A stretch of DNA of 64,000 bases from Stemphylium vesicarium (lineage: Eukaryota; Ascomycota; Dothideomycetes; Pleosporales; Pleosporaceae), in contig QXCR01000069.1 of the NCBI GenBank assembly GCA_004380135.1, positions 91,317 through 155,316 of the forward strand, given 5' to 3'. The translations under genes were made by a program, and so were the position numbers. The notes beneath the pieces are model-generated. The model had not been told where the DNA came from, searched no databases, and saw nothing but the letters and a program-made list of their open reading frames with translations. Of this stretch, positions 19,956 to 30,861 are shown in pieces (within the stretch, counting starts at the first letter, position 1; each line of letters begins with the position of its first letter).

Positions 19956-20987
19956 CTATAGGCCTATAATTAAATTCCTTCTAACCGCCTCCAATTCCCC
20001 GTCGCTAAGACGACAAAACTCGCTAAGATAATGTTGCGCGCCGCCAAACTCCGCATCCAACATATCCAAACTCCTGTGCATACTCTCTTTCCGCGCGCCG
20101 ATCATCCTTAGCGCAGCCTGCCTCCCCATTTCCAACACCTGGGGCGGGACGTCGACGTGCGCATCTGGCTCGGCAGCAGTAGCCTCCTCGCCTTGTATAT
20201 TTTTGGCAATGTCATGGACAGATAGCGCCGAGCCCTTCATCTGCGCTCGCATATACTTGTTGAAGCCAGGGGTCTGCATGAGTCTCGCGACGACTTCTTC
20301 GCGGATATGCAACAGGCCGAGTTCGGTGAGTTGATACTCGCTCGCGATGTCCTCGCGGGGGACATCGAGGAAGGAGAAGAGGAGTCCGAAGAAGATTCCC
20401 GTACGGTCTTTCCCAGCGGTGCAGTGGATGAGGGCACCAATCTTCTCATTTCTTCTTCTTCCTCCTTCAGTGACAGATGGCGGCGGCGCGAGACTGGCCA
20501 GGTACTTGAATATCTTGCCGAATGCTGGGCCGCCGTTGCGCAGAATGTCCTTGTACGCTTCGACGAATCCTGTCACGGCTTCGTCCATGTATTTGGAATA
20601 CCGCTCCGCTAGCCGTTCGGGCGAGTAGTCGCTTTCTTCGAAGACTGGCGTCCACGTCCTCTTCACGCCTGCTTGTTCCATGGCTTGGATCCAGCCCGGT
20701 CGCACGTCCGAGGTCCCGTTGGCGTCTTTTCCGACGATGCCCGCCCATCCTTTGTCCACTTCGGGCTTGGAGCGGAGATCAAAGACGTGGGCGACGCCCA
20801 GGTCGTGGACGGCTTTCCATCCTGGAAAATCTAGCTTGGATACTTCGGCGCTGCGGAAGAGGATGTTGGGTCGTATCTTGGCGCCAGATGAGGTGCGGAC
20901 TGAGAGTGCAGCATCGCGGAGGTTATGGATGTTGGGAATGGTAAAGAAGGGAGGGTGAGGTAGAGGGGGACTGGCGTCTGTCGTCAT
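19956..20987 (-). CDS. Protein tyrosine/serine phosphatase, Y_phosphatase3 type
   Basis: Single-exon gene of 343 aa from the ATG at 20987 (MTTDASPPLPHPPF). Longer versions would need a GTG start. The phosphatase P-loop HCTAGKDRTG has the catalytic Cys near residue 189 and the invariant Arg five residues later. The Lys in the loop is typical of the bacterial MptpB/fungal family that acts on phosphotyrosine, phosphoserine or phosphoinositides. Upstream motifs IRPNILFRSAEVSKLDF and VFDLRSKPEVDK match the family's N-terminal half. No signal or membrane segment is visible, so it is likely cytosolic. Cellular substrates are unknown. Confidence 0.9.
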   Translation of the reverse strand: MTTDASPPLPHPPFFTIPNIHNLRDAALSVRTSSGAKIRPNILFRSAEVSKLDFPGWKAVHDLGVAHVFDLRSKPEVDKGWAGIVGKDANGTSDVRPGWIQAMEQAGVKRTWTPVFEESDYSPERLAERYSKYMDEAVTGFVEAYKDILRNGGPAFGKIFKYLASLAPPPSVTEGGRRRNEKIGALIHCTAGKDRTGIFFGLLFSFLDVPREDIASEYQLTELGLLHIREEVVARLMQTPGFNKYMRAQMKGSALSVHDIAKNIQGEEATAAEPDAHVDVPPQVLEMGRQAALRMIGARKESMHRSLDMLDAEFGGAQHYLSEFCRLSDGELEAVRRNLIIGL

Positions 20988-21482
20988 GTTCAATTGGCCG
21001 ATATTCGCGAAGATTGCCGAATTGCTCGTAGCCTGTTCTTCTTCTGTATTAATCTGGTGTTTCACTTGGGGGGATGCTGTCCTGGATGGCACGTGTCTAG
21101 CGTCCGTAGTGCATCATCCTCCGAGGTCGTATTGACTGCCCCACCATGGCACTAGAGCGAGCCGAGGATGACGGAAATGACCGAGCAATCATCCTCCAAA
21201 GCGACTATATCATAGTCAGTAAACGTGAATGACGTTAAAATATACGCAAGTGTAAGCAAGATTTGTCGCAAAGGATCAAATCAACGAGCGTGTCAATGAT
21301 AAGAACAAATATTCTTCAATGGCTCTCTAGTGGGGTATACATATCCAGCGACACCTGCAAAGCAATAAGACCCAAACACTAGTATCCTTTACATCCGTCG
21401 TCGTATGAAGATATATACATCTCACTCATGTCACACGCCAGAACGCCAGCAAGATTGATCAATGAAGATTGGCAGCAGGGGC
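20988..21482. other. Intergenic region, no gene seen
   Basis: About 495 bp between the phosphatase start and the ceramide synthase stop, both on the minus strand. It should hold the phosphatase promoter and the ceramide synthase 3' end. No frame is supported. Confidence 0.4.
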
Positions 21483-23027
21483 TCATGAGGGCTTGTCGCA
21501 GCCAATGCGGCCGAGCAGCTCCTTGCGATCGCCATGTCCGGGAATACTAATCCCACTCGCTCGTGAGCTTTCTCTCTTCGCCTGCCGTCGCTGACTAGCG
21601 CCGTTGATGCGAGCAAACGTCAAGGCGTCAACGCCAACCTCCTCTTCCTTTGGCGTCATCGAGCTCATGCCAGACTCGCCGCATGTAGTCGCCATGTTTA
21701 AAATAGTCTTTGTTGACTCTTGCTCAATCTCCTCATCTTCGCCCTCATCATCGGAGCGCAGGTCTTCGGCAGCATCTCCCTTGAGTACCTTGTACACGAC
21801 CTTCGCAATGGTGACGAACCAGATGCAGCAGAAGACTTGAAGCGCAAGAAGGAGGGCAAGGAAGTAATAGCGGATCTGCGGATTCCAGCAAATAGGCCCA
21901 TTGCGATCGTTGTATGCCTTAAGAAGGTTGCCCCAGTGATTGTTTCCTCCGTAAGCTTCAAACTGGGAGGTGTTGGACGCGGGTACGAAAGCGGTTTGTT
22001 TGGAGGTGGAGTCGGCGAGGTAGCAGCCAGGGGCCATGTCGACGGGTGCGTATGCGTAAATGGACCAGCAGACCATCATGTAGAGGACGTGGCGGGTGAC
22101 TACCCAGGCGATGACGAAGACGCCAAAGGCATAGTCGCAGGCATTTGTGTAACCCATGTACTTGAGGAGTTTGGCAGTTGGCAACACAATATCCACAAAG
22201 TCCATGATTGTGAGGATGACGATGCCGACACGCATGTGGAAGTATCCGTACGACAAGCCCATCAGCGCAGTCGTGAAGACGTGATGGGTGAACATTTGCA
22301 CGTAATCCTTGCGCTTCTCCTCGATGTTGACGACAAGGATTTGCTGAATCCAGAAACTCCATTGGACAAGGTAGTACCACTTGAACAGACCGTCGGCCTC
22401 GCGGAAGGGCCAGCCCTCCCAGATACCGTGAAGGTTGAGCCAGAAGTCTGAGTGGTACATGATGTACTGCCGTCCTGTTAGCACTGCTGTGATTCAGCGT
22501 TTCGGGACAGTGAAACATACCATGCCCAGCGACCACGAGCCAATGTAGTAAACAATCAGCCAGGCTTGTTCCTTGAATCGATCGAGGCCTTTCTTTGACC
22601 TAATTCCCCCAAGCCTAGCCAGCGGGTCCAACATGTACTCCATGACTGCTACTCTCAGTCCGGTGAAAATGACGGTCCATAGTAGGACAAAGGGCAGATC
22701 GTCGGTGCCACAGCCGTACATGTTTGTGTCTGGGTTGTAGTACGACATGTGGAAGAACTTGTTGGTCCGACTTCGGGCGCGGGGGAAGAATGTGTGGGTT
22801 AAGGTGAGGAGGGTGAGGAGGTTGACGGAGATGCCTGGCTAGAGTTAAATTCAAAGGTCGCCGCAGCGGCATGCAGCTCTTGGAGAAGACGTACCAATTT
22901 GGTGCTCGCAGATGAGGGTGCAAAGCGAGGCAATGAGCCCTTCATCCTCAATCTTCTTCGGCTGCGTCTTCGGCCTCTTGGGCGCAGACGATGCCGTTTG
23001 GCCTGGCACTGTCGCCTTGGAGGCCAT
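21483..23027 (-). CDS. Ceramide synthase (LAG1/LAC1-type, TLC domain)
   Basis: Three exons, 22895-23027, 22521-22834 and 21483-22466, give 476 aa. This ER membrane enzyme N-acylates sphingoid bases with fatty acyl-CoA to make (dihydro)ceramide. The TLC/Lag1p domain covers about residues 150-390. It has WYYLVQWSFWIQQ, then the paired catalytic histidines in MFTHHVFTT near residues 210-211. FHMRVGIVILTIMDFVDI follows. Several hydrophobic membrane spans are visible, ending with YYFLALLLALQVFCCIWF. The C-terminus is acidic and Ser-rich (DDEGEDEEIEQES), a likely phosphorylation region. The start MASKATVPG is preferred over an upstream in-frame Met. Confidence 0.95.
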
Positions 23028-24092
23028 GATGGGCTTTCTTTGCGATATTGTGTTGGTGTGGGGAAGTTGCGGCGCAGTCGTAGACTCGTTCGCAGTGATT
23101 ACTCTGAGGAGCGCCAATTGTAGAGCGCAATTGACGTGTGAGTAGCCTCGCAGCAGCGATTGCGCGTCGGTGATGGGTCCCTTGATGCGAGGCAGCGTGT
23201 AGGTTCAAGGGCTCCAAGTCTGAGCTTCAATTGTGTCTCAACAATTACTTGGTAGCGAGCGTAGGCGGTCTCGTGTCTCAGTAACAGACAGCCATTGGGA
23301 GGGGGGAGGGGGGGTGCAATGGTAGAAAGAATGGGGTATCGCAGAGAAGTGTGCGGGGACAGCGTCGCGGGTAGAGGGAGAAGCAATTGACGAGGGAGCG
23401 GTGTGGTCCACCCAAGCAAAGATATTCAGGGTTTAGACGTGAATGGGCAAGCGCGAATCAACAATCAATCTCCTGAGCGGGCTGCGCGAGCCGGCCAATG
23501 TATCCGGTGGTGATGAATCTCCACTCGTGCTTCAGAGACGTGCATCAAGCATCCAATTGCCCTCGGTGGATTGTGGACAGGTGTCGCGGGAGCTAGCAAT
23601 TGCTGTAGCTGTGATCTGGAGCGCGCTACTTTTTTTGGGCCACATGAAAAATTGGGCCTCGTCTAACTTTGGCTGCAGGTTATGAGGCCGAGTGCAACCA
23701 ACAGCGCATTCGCACACGGCGCTGGAGCAAGCGCAAGGAGGTGGGCATGGGCAGCCGGAGCTTCATCTTCTCATAGAGCATACTGCACGAGGTCCCTGCG
23801 CCGGTTATGGTTGGGTTGCTAATGAACATCTATATGCCAAGACATGGAGCTATGAAGTTCACATTCCCGACCAATCATATATCCACGCATTCTACAGGCC
23901 CGTATAGTGCTACCCCGCCGAGATGTGCGTCTTGTAAGTCAGTCAAGTTTTCTGTCACTAGAAAAATATATATACTAGCAAATTGAATAATACATGATAT
24001 TACAGCAGCTATGTCGAAGTAGGAACAAAGATACGAAAAACAAAACAAGTCTTATCAATCTGTGGACTTCCCAATGCCATGCTTAGATCAGC
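23028..24092. other. Intergenic region, no gene seen
   Basis: About 1.07 kb upstream of ceramide synthase and downstream of the Bax-inhibitor gene. There is a C-rich minus-strand tract near 23,290-23,320. No gene is supported. Confidence 0.4.
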
Positions 24093-24983
24093 CTAGTTCT
24101 GGTTCTGCGAGTTCAGGATCCTCAAGATGGCGAGGAAGAGATTGATGATATCCAGGTACAACGAAATGGACGCGGCAATCTCCTCCTCGACGTGGTAGTG
24201 GCGCATGATCATCTGTGTGTCGACTAGAATGTAGCCCGAGAAGATGAGGGCGCAAATGATGCCATAGCCCAGCTCCACCGTGCTGTTGTACGGGAAAAAG
24301 GCCGACATGAAGCCAAACAGTACCACCACCCAGAGCGCTCCAAACAGATACGGCACCCAGCTTGTAAAGTCGTACTTGGATTGGCAGGCGAATACGCTCA
24401 GCGCAATAAAGATACCGAGCGTAAAGAATAGCGCTTGCAGCACAATCTTGGAGTCGGTAAACGAGACGATGACCGAGATCGAGTATGCTTCCATAGCGGT
24501 GAAGCCGGCGAGAAACACGAGGTTTGTAGGGTACGACTTGCGCTTCCAGAAGGTGAGGCCGAGGAAGACAAAGGAGCCGAACAATGACACCCACATGGCC
24601 CACTGGTTCGTCTGGATCCACGTTTTGTACGACTCAGATGCCATGGATGCGAAGCTGACGGCGGCTGTGGCAAGGAGTTGGACGGTCCTACATGTAGTCA
24701 GTATTTGCGACAGCGCTATTGGGGGACCTAAGGGTGCTTACAAGATGGCGTACACCTTCCTCACAAACGCCATCCGGATATCCAGTGTAGCCTCCGCGAC
24801 GACTCCGCCGAACTTGAAGTCGTCCGGAAGGTTGTCATCTTCGCCGCGCGGGACTCCGCGCAGAAGGGCTTCTTGGGCGTCAACCGTCTGGTAGCTGGGT
24901 GGCGCTTGCGAGTACGAGGGCGCGGGCGCAGCCTCGTCAAGCGAGTCGCGCTGGGGCACGTTCTGGTACTTTGGTCCAGCCAT
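24093..24983 (-). CDS. Bax inhibitor-1 / TMBIM family membrane protein
   Basis: Two exons, 24742-24983 and 24093-24687, with a 54-bp intron, give 278 aa. The N-terminus is hydrophilic and Pro/Tyr-rich (YSQAPPSYQTVDAQ). It is followed by a DIRMAFVRKVYAIL amphipathic entry and about seven transmembrane helices. The family's C-terminal segment GYILVDTQMIMRHYHVEEE and YLDIINLFLAILRIL is present, with the His/Asp residues associated with pH-gated Ca2+ leak. The yeast counterpart is BXI1/YNL305C, active in ER or vacuole stress and cell-death control. The gene lies on the same strand as ceramide synthase, another ER stress-linked gene. Confidence 0.93.
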
Positions 24984-25573
24984 GTTGATTTCGGTGTCGC
25001 AGGTCGGAATGTTGTTGCGATGCGAAAAATGGGGTTGAGGGGCGCGTCGTGGTAGGTACAAGTAGGAGAAGTAGGAGGGATGCGCTAGGGCTATGCTGTC
25101 TTGATGAGGTCACAGCCCCCAACTTCGCTTCACGTGCCAGTATCACGAAACTGCCCACACTTTCCAGCTTCTTCCACCCCTCACACAATCGCAATGCTAA
25201 TTCCGGATCCGCGCGCTCGCAGTCTGTTTTTCTGATCTGATATCAGCTTGTCCATTGATTTGACGCGCATGGATCATAACAATCATCTTGAGCCCATCCA
25301 TATCCGGGGCTCTGCACACTCAGAGACGAGCTGTCCAAAGATTCGTTTTACTTACTGTCACAATGTTACAAGGCTTACCTGCATACTGCAGTTTGTTATC
25401 GCCAAGGGATCATCCATGAACGATATCAATGTGTGGACGCCTCTGCCGTGATCAGCCCCCAAGGCTGAGGTGCCAGCCCTGTTCTTGTACAAGAACGCGA
25501 AGGATGCTGCCCTCTCATCTGCATCCTCATCGCCCTCTGTTCGGAGCTCTTTGCTGTTTTCAAGCTCTGAAGC
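24984..25573. other. Upstream region of Bax-inhibitor gene and DUF6536 locus
   Basis: About 590 bp between divergent starts. No additional gene is supported. Confidence 0.4.
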
Positions 25574-27967
25574 ATGATGGTTTCCAACACAGAAGACTCT
25601 TCGCTAACATATTTGCTCCCGCCTCTGGCAATCGAGCATGGACGTTTCAGTGACAGCCTGCCACTCTCTATGCTTACGCATCGCACGTTTTCAGAGCCAC
25701 CCATAGGCGATAACCCCAACAACACTATTGCCGGACCACACAAGAAACATATCGGTCGAGGCGCACACAATACTAGGCTTTTTGAGATCGAAGGAGCTCA
25801 TTCGCCGGTTGTATCATCGTTCAAAAGTCGTCTCAAGGCTGTCGTATTTGACCCGTTTGACTCTCGAGTTACCAGATGGACAAGAGAAAGTCGCTTTCAT
25901 GGATGGCGAATGGGGGGTTTGTGCTGCTGCTGCATATCCTCCCTCGTCCTATGTTGCAACCTCCCTATCATTGCCATCGCCGCGACTTCTGGATCTGGTT
26001 ACAACGCCCAAGGTATATCCAACATGATAGTGGTTGACAAAGCCTTTATCTCGCGATGGAATACTCTCCTGCACATTTTAATCAATGCTCTTAGCACCAT
26101 ACTCCTGGCGGGTTCGAATTACACGATGCAAGTGCTGAGTTCACCAACTCGGCAAGACGTCGACTCGGCACATGCGAACGGCGATCGGCTTGAAATTGGA
26201 TTGCTAAGTCCTCGTAACCTGCGAGAGATTCCCCGAAAGCGTGTGGTGCTATGGTATGGCTAGCGCTCTCGTCAATTCCCCCACATTTGTTGTAAGCTTG
26301 ATTCGTGGAAGCCAATGTGCAATAGCTTACGCACCACAGTTACAATGCGTCGATTTTCAAGGTCATGACCTCAAGCGCATACAGAATTCTGACCGTCGAC
26401 GTTGCAACACCCGAGTGGGCCGAGATCTACGATGCGACAGACAAAGGCAGCCGAAACGATGGCATCTATTGGAACATGTCCTCTGGACGTTGGAATGACG
26501 CATACAACAAGTTCCTCTCCGTACATGGAGATTTGTATCTCGGAGTTGACCTCGTATGGTTCAATACTTCACACGACCTGAGCGGTTCAAATTTGACGGA
26601 GACCATCTCGAACTACTTAGCCTTCAACGCGACTGGAGAGCAAGATTGCATTGGATATCTCAAAAGGGAGTCACAAGTGTGGCTAACATATACTCTGGGG
26701 AGAGTAGATAACAGTACGGATCAGGATGAGGCCTAGAGATTTTGCGAGATAGAGCCCAACGAGGCATTGCAGCGAGCTCATATCTCAGTTCACATTAAGC
26801 AAGTAGCCTCGGAGAAACGCAAAGGCCGTCCTAGCAGCGTCCAGGTCAGCCTGTACTTTTTGGTTGTAGTGGCTGCCTTCAACCTGATGAAAGTGGTCAT
26901 CATGACATACGTCCTCACTGGTCAGTCGTCCTATCTTATCACTCTAGGAGACGCAGCAGCCTCATTTCTCGAACACCGCGATCCTGGTACGACGGATAAA
27001 TGCCTATTCGGTCGTGAGGAGCTATTACTAAACATGGGTCGTGCGCGCAGTCATCCCATATCCGACCTTACAGAACAAGACGAATCGAATCTGCGCTTGG
27101 GTGGTGTCTGGCTTCCGTGCACACGACAGCACTTCTTCTCAGTTCATCGAGCGACCTTGATGATTCTCACACAAGTGTGAATTGTCACCACCTATGGGCT
27201 TAACCTCATGCTAACAACTTAGGGGGTTGCTTGTCGTTGTATTAATGGCATTTGCGCCGGTTTATGCTCACAATGAGCAATCGACTGGATCATGAGGCTG
27301 GGGCCCCTTGTCAAGTGATCAATTATCCCTGGGAGCCAGTACCATATCGGCCGCTAGCACTCTCTGGAACGCGTGGCTGGCCAATGCCCCACAGCTTGTG
27401 TTATCGTTCTGCTACATCACCCTCAACCCTGTGTGCACTTCTATGGCTGGAGCTGAAGAGTGGAACAGTCTTGCGACTTCACCCAAAGGATTGAGGGTCA
27501 CGAAACCACACGGAGACCAAAGGAGCAAGTACTTCTTGCAGCTACCATACCGATGGAGCCTGCCCCTCATCGTCACCAGCAGAACGCTTCACTGGCTTTT
27601 ACCCCAATCATTTTTCCTAGTTCGCATCGACCATTACGACCGCTATGGAGCCATAATTGAGATTTCATCTAAATCTGCTTGCGGATTTTCCGCACTGAGC
27701 TTCTTCGTGCTGCTTGGTGGGTCACTCCTGTTGATCGGAGTTATAGGCTTTGTAGAGCCTAGGGGAATGCCGATGAAAGTCCCTTTTGTCGTATCTTGCA
27801 GCCTCGCCATCAGCGCAGCCTGTCACGTCTCTCGAGACGAGATAGATCCGCATCTCGCAAAGCTACAATGGGGCGTTACTGAGTATGAAGCGATTGAAGG
27901 TTTCAAACACTGTGCGCTGTCTTCGAAGCCTGTCACTAAGCCGGAGATTGGAAGGACATACCATTAA
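25574..27967 (+). pseudogene. DUF6536-family membrane protein, degenerate
   Basis: A frame from the ATG at 25574 carries the DUF6536 signature: GWRMGGLCCCCISSLVL, NTLLHILINALSTILLAGSNY, TMQVLSSPTRQDVDSAH, RKRVVLW. At about 26,260 the frame shifts: the next family segment, LALSSIPPHLL, is found one base out of phase. After a normal intron (gtaagc...cacag) it continues with YNASIFKVM. An in-frame TAG at 26734-26736 and a TGA at 27293-27295 (where Trp is expected, S-stop-GWGPL) interrupt it again. The C-terminal family block GDQRSKYFLQLPYRWSLPL to SCSLAISAACH is intact to 27967. Multi-pass membrane proteins of this family have no known function. The three lesions argue for a pseudogene. Confidence 0.75.
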
Positions 27968-29322
27968 GACCAGAGTTTCGAATATTTCCCTGCAAGCATC
28001 GCGGCACTTGCTCGGAAAGAATTACCAACAATTAGCAATATACTTTTACCCAGCATGGACCAAGACTCTGATTCAATCGCCCTCCTGATACCCATGTTTC
28101 CCGCTCCAACATGAACATGCGTGAATCGCACCTCCTCTTCTTCTCTACAGCGCGCAAGCTCCAAAACCGCGCCAACTCCAAAAACAAATACCCCCACCCC
28201 TATCCCCTACCCTACTCCCCGGTCCCCGCCACACCTTCTCCCAACCAACAACCCCCACCCCCACGCCTCCAATCCAAACGCAACTCAAGGGCATAGGAAA
28301 AAACGCCACAATATCGTATGATGACGCGCCTAACAATGACGTCGATTTAATCCACACCTACCTAGCCCCCCCTGATCTTCTCCTCGCGAAACAAAATTCT
28401 TCGCTCGTCCTTTCGGGCCTACATCCATGCTCCCGTGTCTCACGGTCGTTCGCGATATCAAGGGCCGGGATGGGTGGTTGTGGTTGTGCGCTGTGTATGA
28501 CGTAGCCCCCATGATGTATAAATTTTTTTTCCTTACGTTGCTGCGGGTGCCGATCTTATGGATGGGGTATGATGAACGAAACCATGGAAGATTACGGTTG
28601 CGATGGCGGGAAATAAGCTGCGATGCGCATCTTTGTGTGTGTGGATGTGTGTGTGTGTGTGTGTGTGTGTGAGGGTCGGGGGATAAGGTGATGGTGGCTG
28701 CAAGTAACAAGCACGCCTACCATGCAACCAACTAAGCAACCAATGCCTGAGAAAGGGTTCTATCAGCGCGATGGAGTGCGTGGAAGCAGCATGTTTTGTT
28801 TGTTTATATACGATGAGAAAGATGCAAAGGGGAGAGAATGGTGTTTGAGTTGGAAATTTGTTTCTGTGGCTCTTGTAATTTGGTTCGTTGTTAAGATTAC
28901 TAGATTGATCACGAGCTTGCCTCTCCCCTCGAGAGATGGTCGTTTGTAGCTAGCTAGCCAGCCGGAAGCAGCAGCAGCCTAATACCTCCTGCTCATTCCA
29001 TAGCCGCCTAGACGCGGCCTTGCCTGCCCATAAAAGTTGTTTGTATGATATTCGTACATGTTTCATAAATTTTGAACCCCCAAGAAGAGAACGAAGAGAA
29101 AGAAAGAAAGGAGGAAAAGAAAAAGGTAGGAGAGGGTTTCTTCTTTTCCGCTTTTGTGAAAGGAGAGACCAGATTAACCCCTTTACGGAGCTTTTTTCTT
29201 TTCCTCTTGTGTAAACCCTTTGAACCTAGCGCCCGAAAAAAAAATAAGAAGGGAAAAAGATTATCATTTGGTATTTTTCGTGTAAAAGGTCGCTCATCCC
29301 GAGGATAAGTTGGCGGGATTTA
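27968..29322. other. Convergent intergenic region with low-complexity tracts
   Basis: About 1.35 kb between the 3' ends of the DUF6536 locus and the PQ-loop gene. It holds a C/A-rich block at 28,160-28,290, a GT microsatellite at 28,634-28,671 and A/G-rich tracts at 29,080-29,130 and 29,235-29,265. No gene is supported. Confidence 0.5.
28634..28671. repeat. GT dinucleotide microsatellite
   Basis: About 19 GT units with one interruption (ggat), in the non-coding convergent region. Confidence 0.9.
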
Positions 29323-30861
29323 TCAGGCAGAAGGAGAAGGTGATGATGGACGAGAAGCGCCAGTCCCGCTGGGCTTCAACATAGCAACTGGCGGTGCTTG
29401 GAGTGCTTCCGCCGCTGGTTGCGCAACTTTCCAAGTCGCATCTGCCGGCGTGACAGTCGTGTTCTCTTGTTCGCTTGTAGCCGTCTTTTCGCTACATGTG
29501 CTCGGTGATCGCTTTTCGTAGCCGGCCTCGGTATCAACAAACGTCTCTGCGGAGTCGCTGCGCGGTAGCTTCTTTGCGGGGTTCTCTGACACGTATTCGT
29601 CATATGTCTTGCCGGCTTTCTTGGCTTCGCGGCGGATGTGGCGGACGCGCCAGAGCCAGATGGCTTGGGAGGCGAAAATACCGGTTTCGAGGACCATGCT
29701 GGAAAAGGGAATTAGTAAGGGTGGTCTTGATGGAGGAGGATGTGGCGGGAGGGAATAGAATGTAAAACCATACCATGCAATGTATAAACTCGCACCGAGG
29801 GCATCGAACCATTGTTGTGCGACTGGGTCCTTGTTAGCTGCCTCCGCTGGAAGACGCCAAGTGGAGCATACCTATAGCCATCAACGAGAAGAAAGCGCCA
29901 AGATAGTCGATGGTAAGGAACCAAAAGTCAATTCCGATGACTCTTCCGTTGCGCTTGGCAAGTTCGAAGAATGGGGGGATTAGGCCAACGACTTGGATGA
30001 CAGATGCTAAGATGGCCATGAGCATCATGGGCCACTCAACACCTCTACTGTACGGTCCCTGGACGGCATGATTAGCCGAGAACCAAGAGGCGGGCATGTA
30101 AGTCGACGTACCCGAAGTGTGAGAATGAGGATGAGTTCCATGATTCCGAAGCTCGCTGCTAGAGCAATTGTCGCAACCGTGGCAGTCCACACCCGCCATT
30201 TGTTGTGGTAGTAGAGCGTCTGGCCCCAGGCGATGAGTGTAAGACTAGCAAAAGCTTGTGGTTGGAATTTGAGCGCAAAGTTGAAGTTCTGGACGATGGC
30301 GTATACACCAAACGGTACACCACCTGCTGTTGTTAGTCTCGGCCTTTTGTTGCAATGTTGGAGAGTCGCACATATTGACCAGAGGATCAACATCGAACCG
30401 GGCAGGCCCTCAGTGCTCTTTCGCCGCCAGTTGGTCCATATTCTTCGCATCATTAGTGGGTGTTTCGCTCGGTGCGTCATGCTGCTTACTGTGGGATGAT
30501 CTAGTCGCTGTCAGTTGTTGCCATGTAAAAATGCATGGTAATTGCACATACCTGTATACACCAGCAACTGAAAGAAGGAAATGTTGGTTAGCAAAAGTTC
30601 ATCGAAGAAGGCTCGTGTGGTGTGCATACACTTTACTCAAGTTAGCATAGAGTCTAGACCCGAATGGCAGCCTCACTTACCAGTTCCAAGGGTCTATTCG
30701 TTCAGAGGGTACGTTAGTATCTAGTATCATGACTCAAGTCTGGTGGAGCAGATGACCTACCCCAAGGACATTCGCAGCCTAGCGTTTGTGTGTTAGTATG
30801 TGAGGCACGCGACATGTCCGGGGTGACTTACTGGTGGTATTGATACTTGCGGTCGATCCAT
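29323..30861 (-). CDS. PQ-loop repeat membrane protein with micro-exons
   Basis: Multi-exon minus-strand gene. Secure exons are 30372-30442, 30112-30323, 29872-30058, 29774-29822 and 29323-29698. They give a continuous frame: WTNWRRKSTEGLPG, SICGVPFGVYAIVQNFN, QPQAFASLTLIAWGQTLYY, VVGLIPPFFELAKRNGRV, QQWFDALGASLY and MVLETGIFASQ. An 11-nt micro-exon at 30490-30500 joins CIQ (end of exon 30552-30567) to IWTNW as CIQIIPQIW, restoring the first PQ motif. The second motif reads IPPFFE, so Gln is replaced. Upstream exons 30832-30861 (MDRPQVSIPP), 30761-30778 (AANVLG) and 30681-30693 leave the frame one base short, so one 5' junction is unresolved. About seven membrane spans; PQ-loop proteins are lysosomal/vacuolar amino-acid exporters or receptors. 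Confidence 0.8.
30490..30500 (-). other. 11-nt micro-exon encoding the PQ motif
   Basis: On the minus strand atcatcccaca is preceded by gcgactag and followed by gtaagc. Included, it reads Gln-Ile-Ile-Pro-Gln-Ile-Trp across three exons. Skipped, the conserved Pro-Gln is lost. The flanking introns are 51 and 47 bp. Confidence 0.65.
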
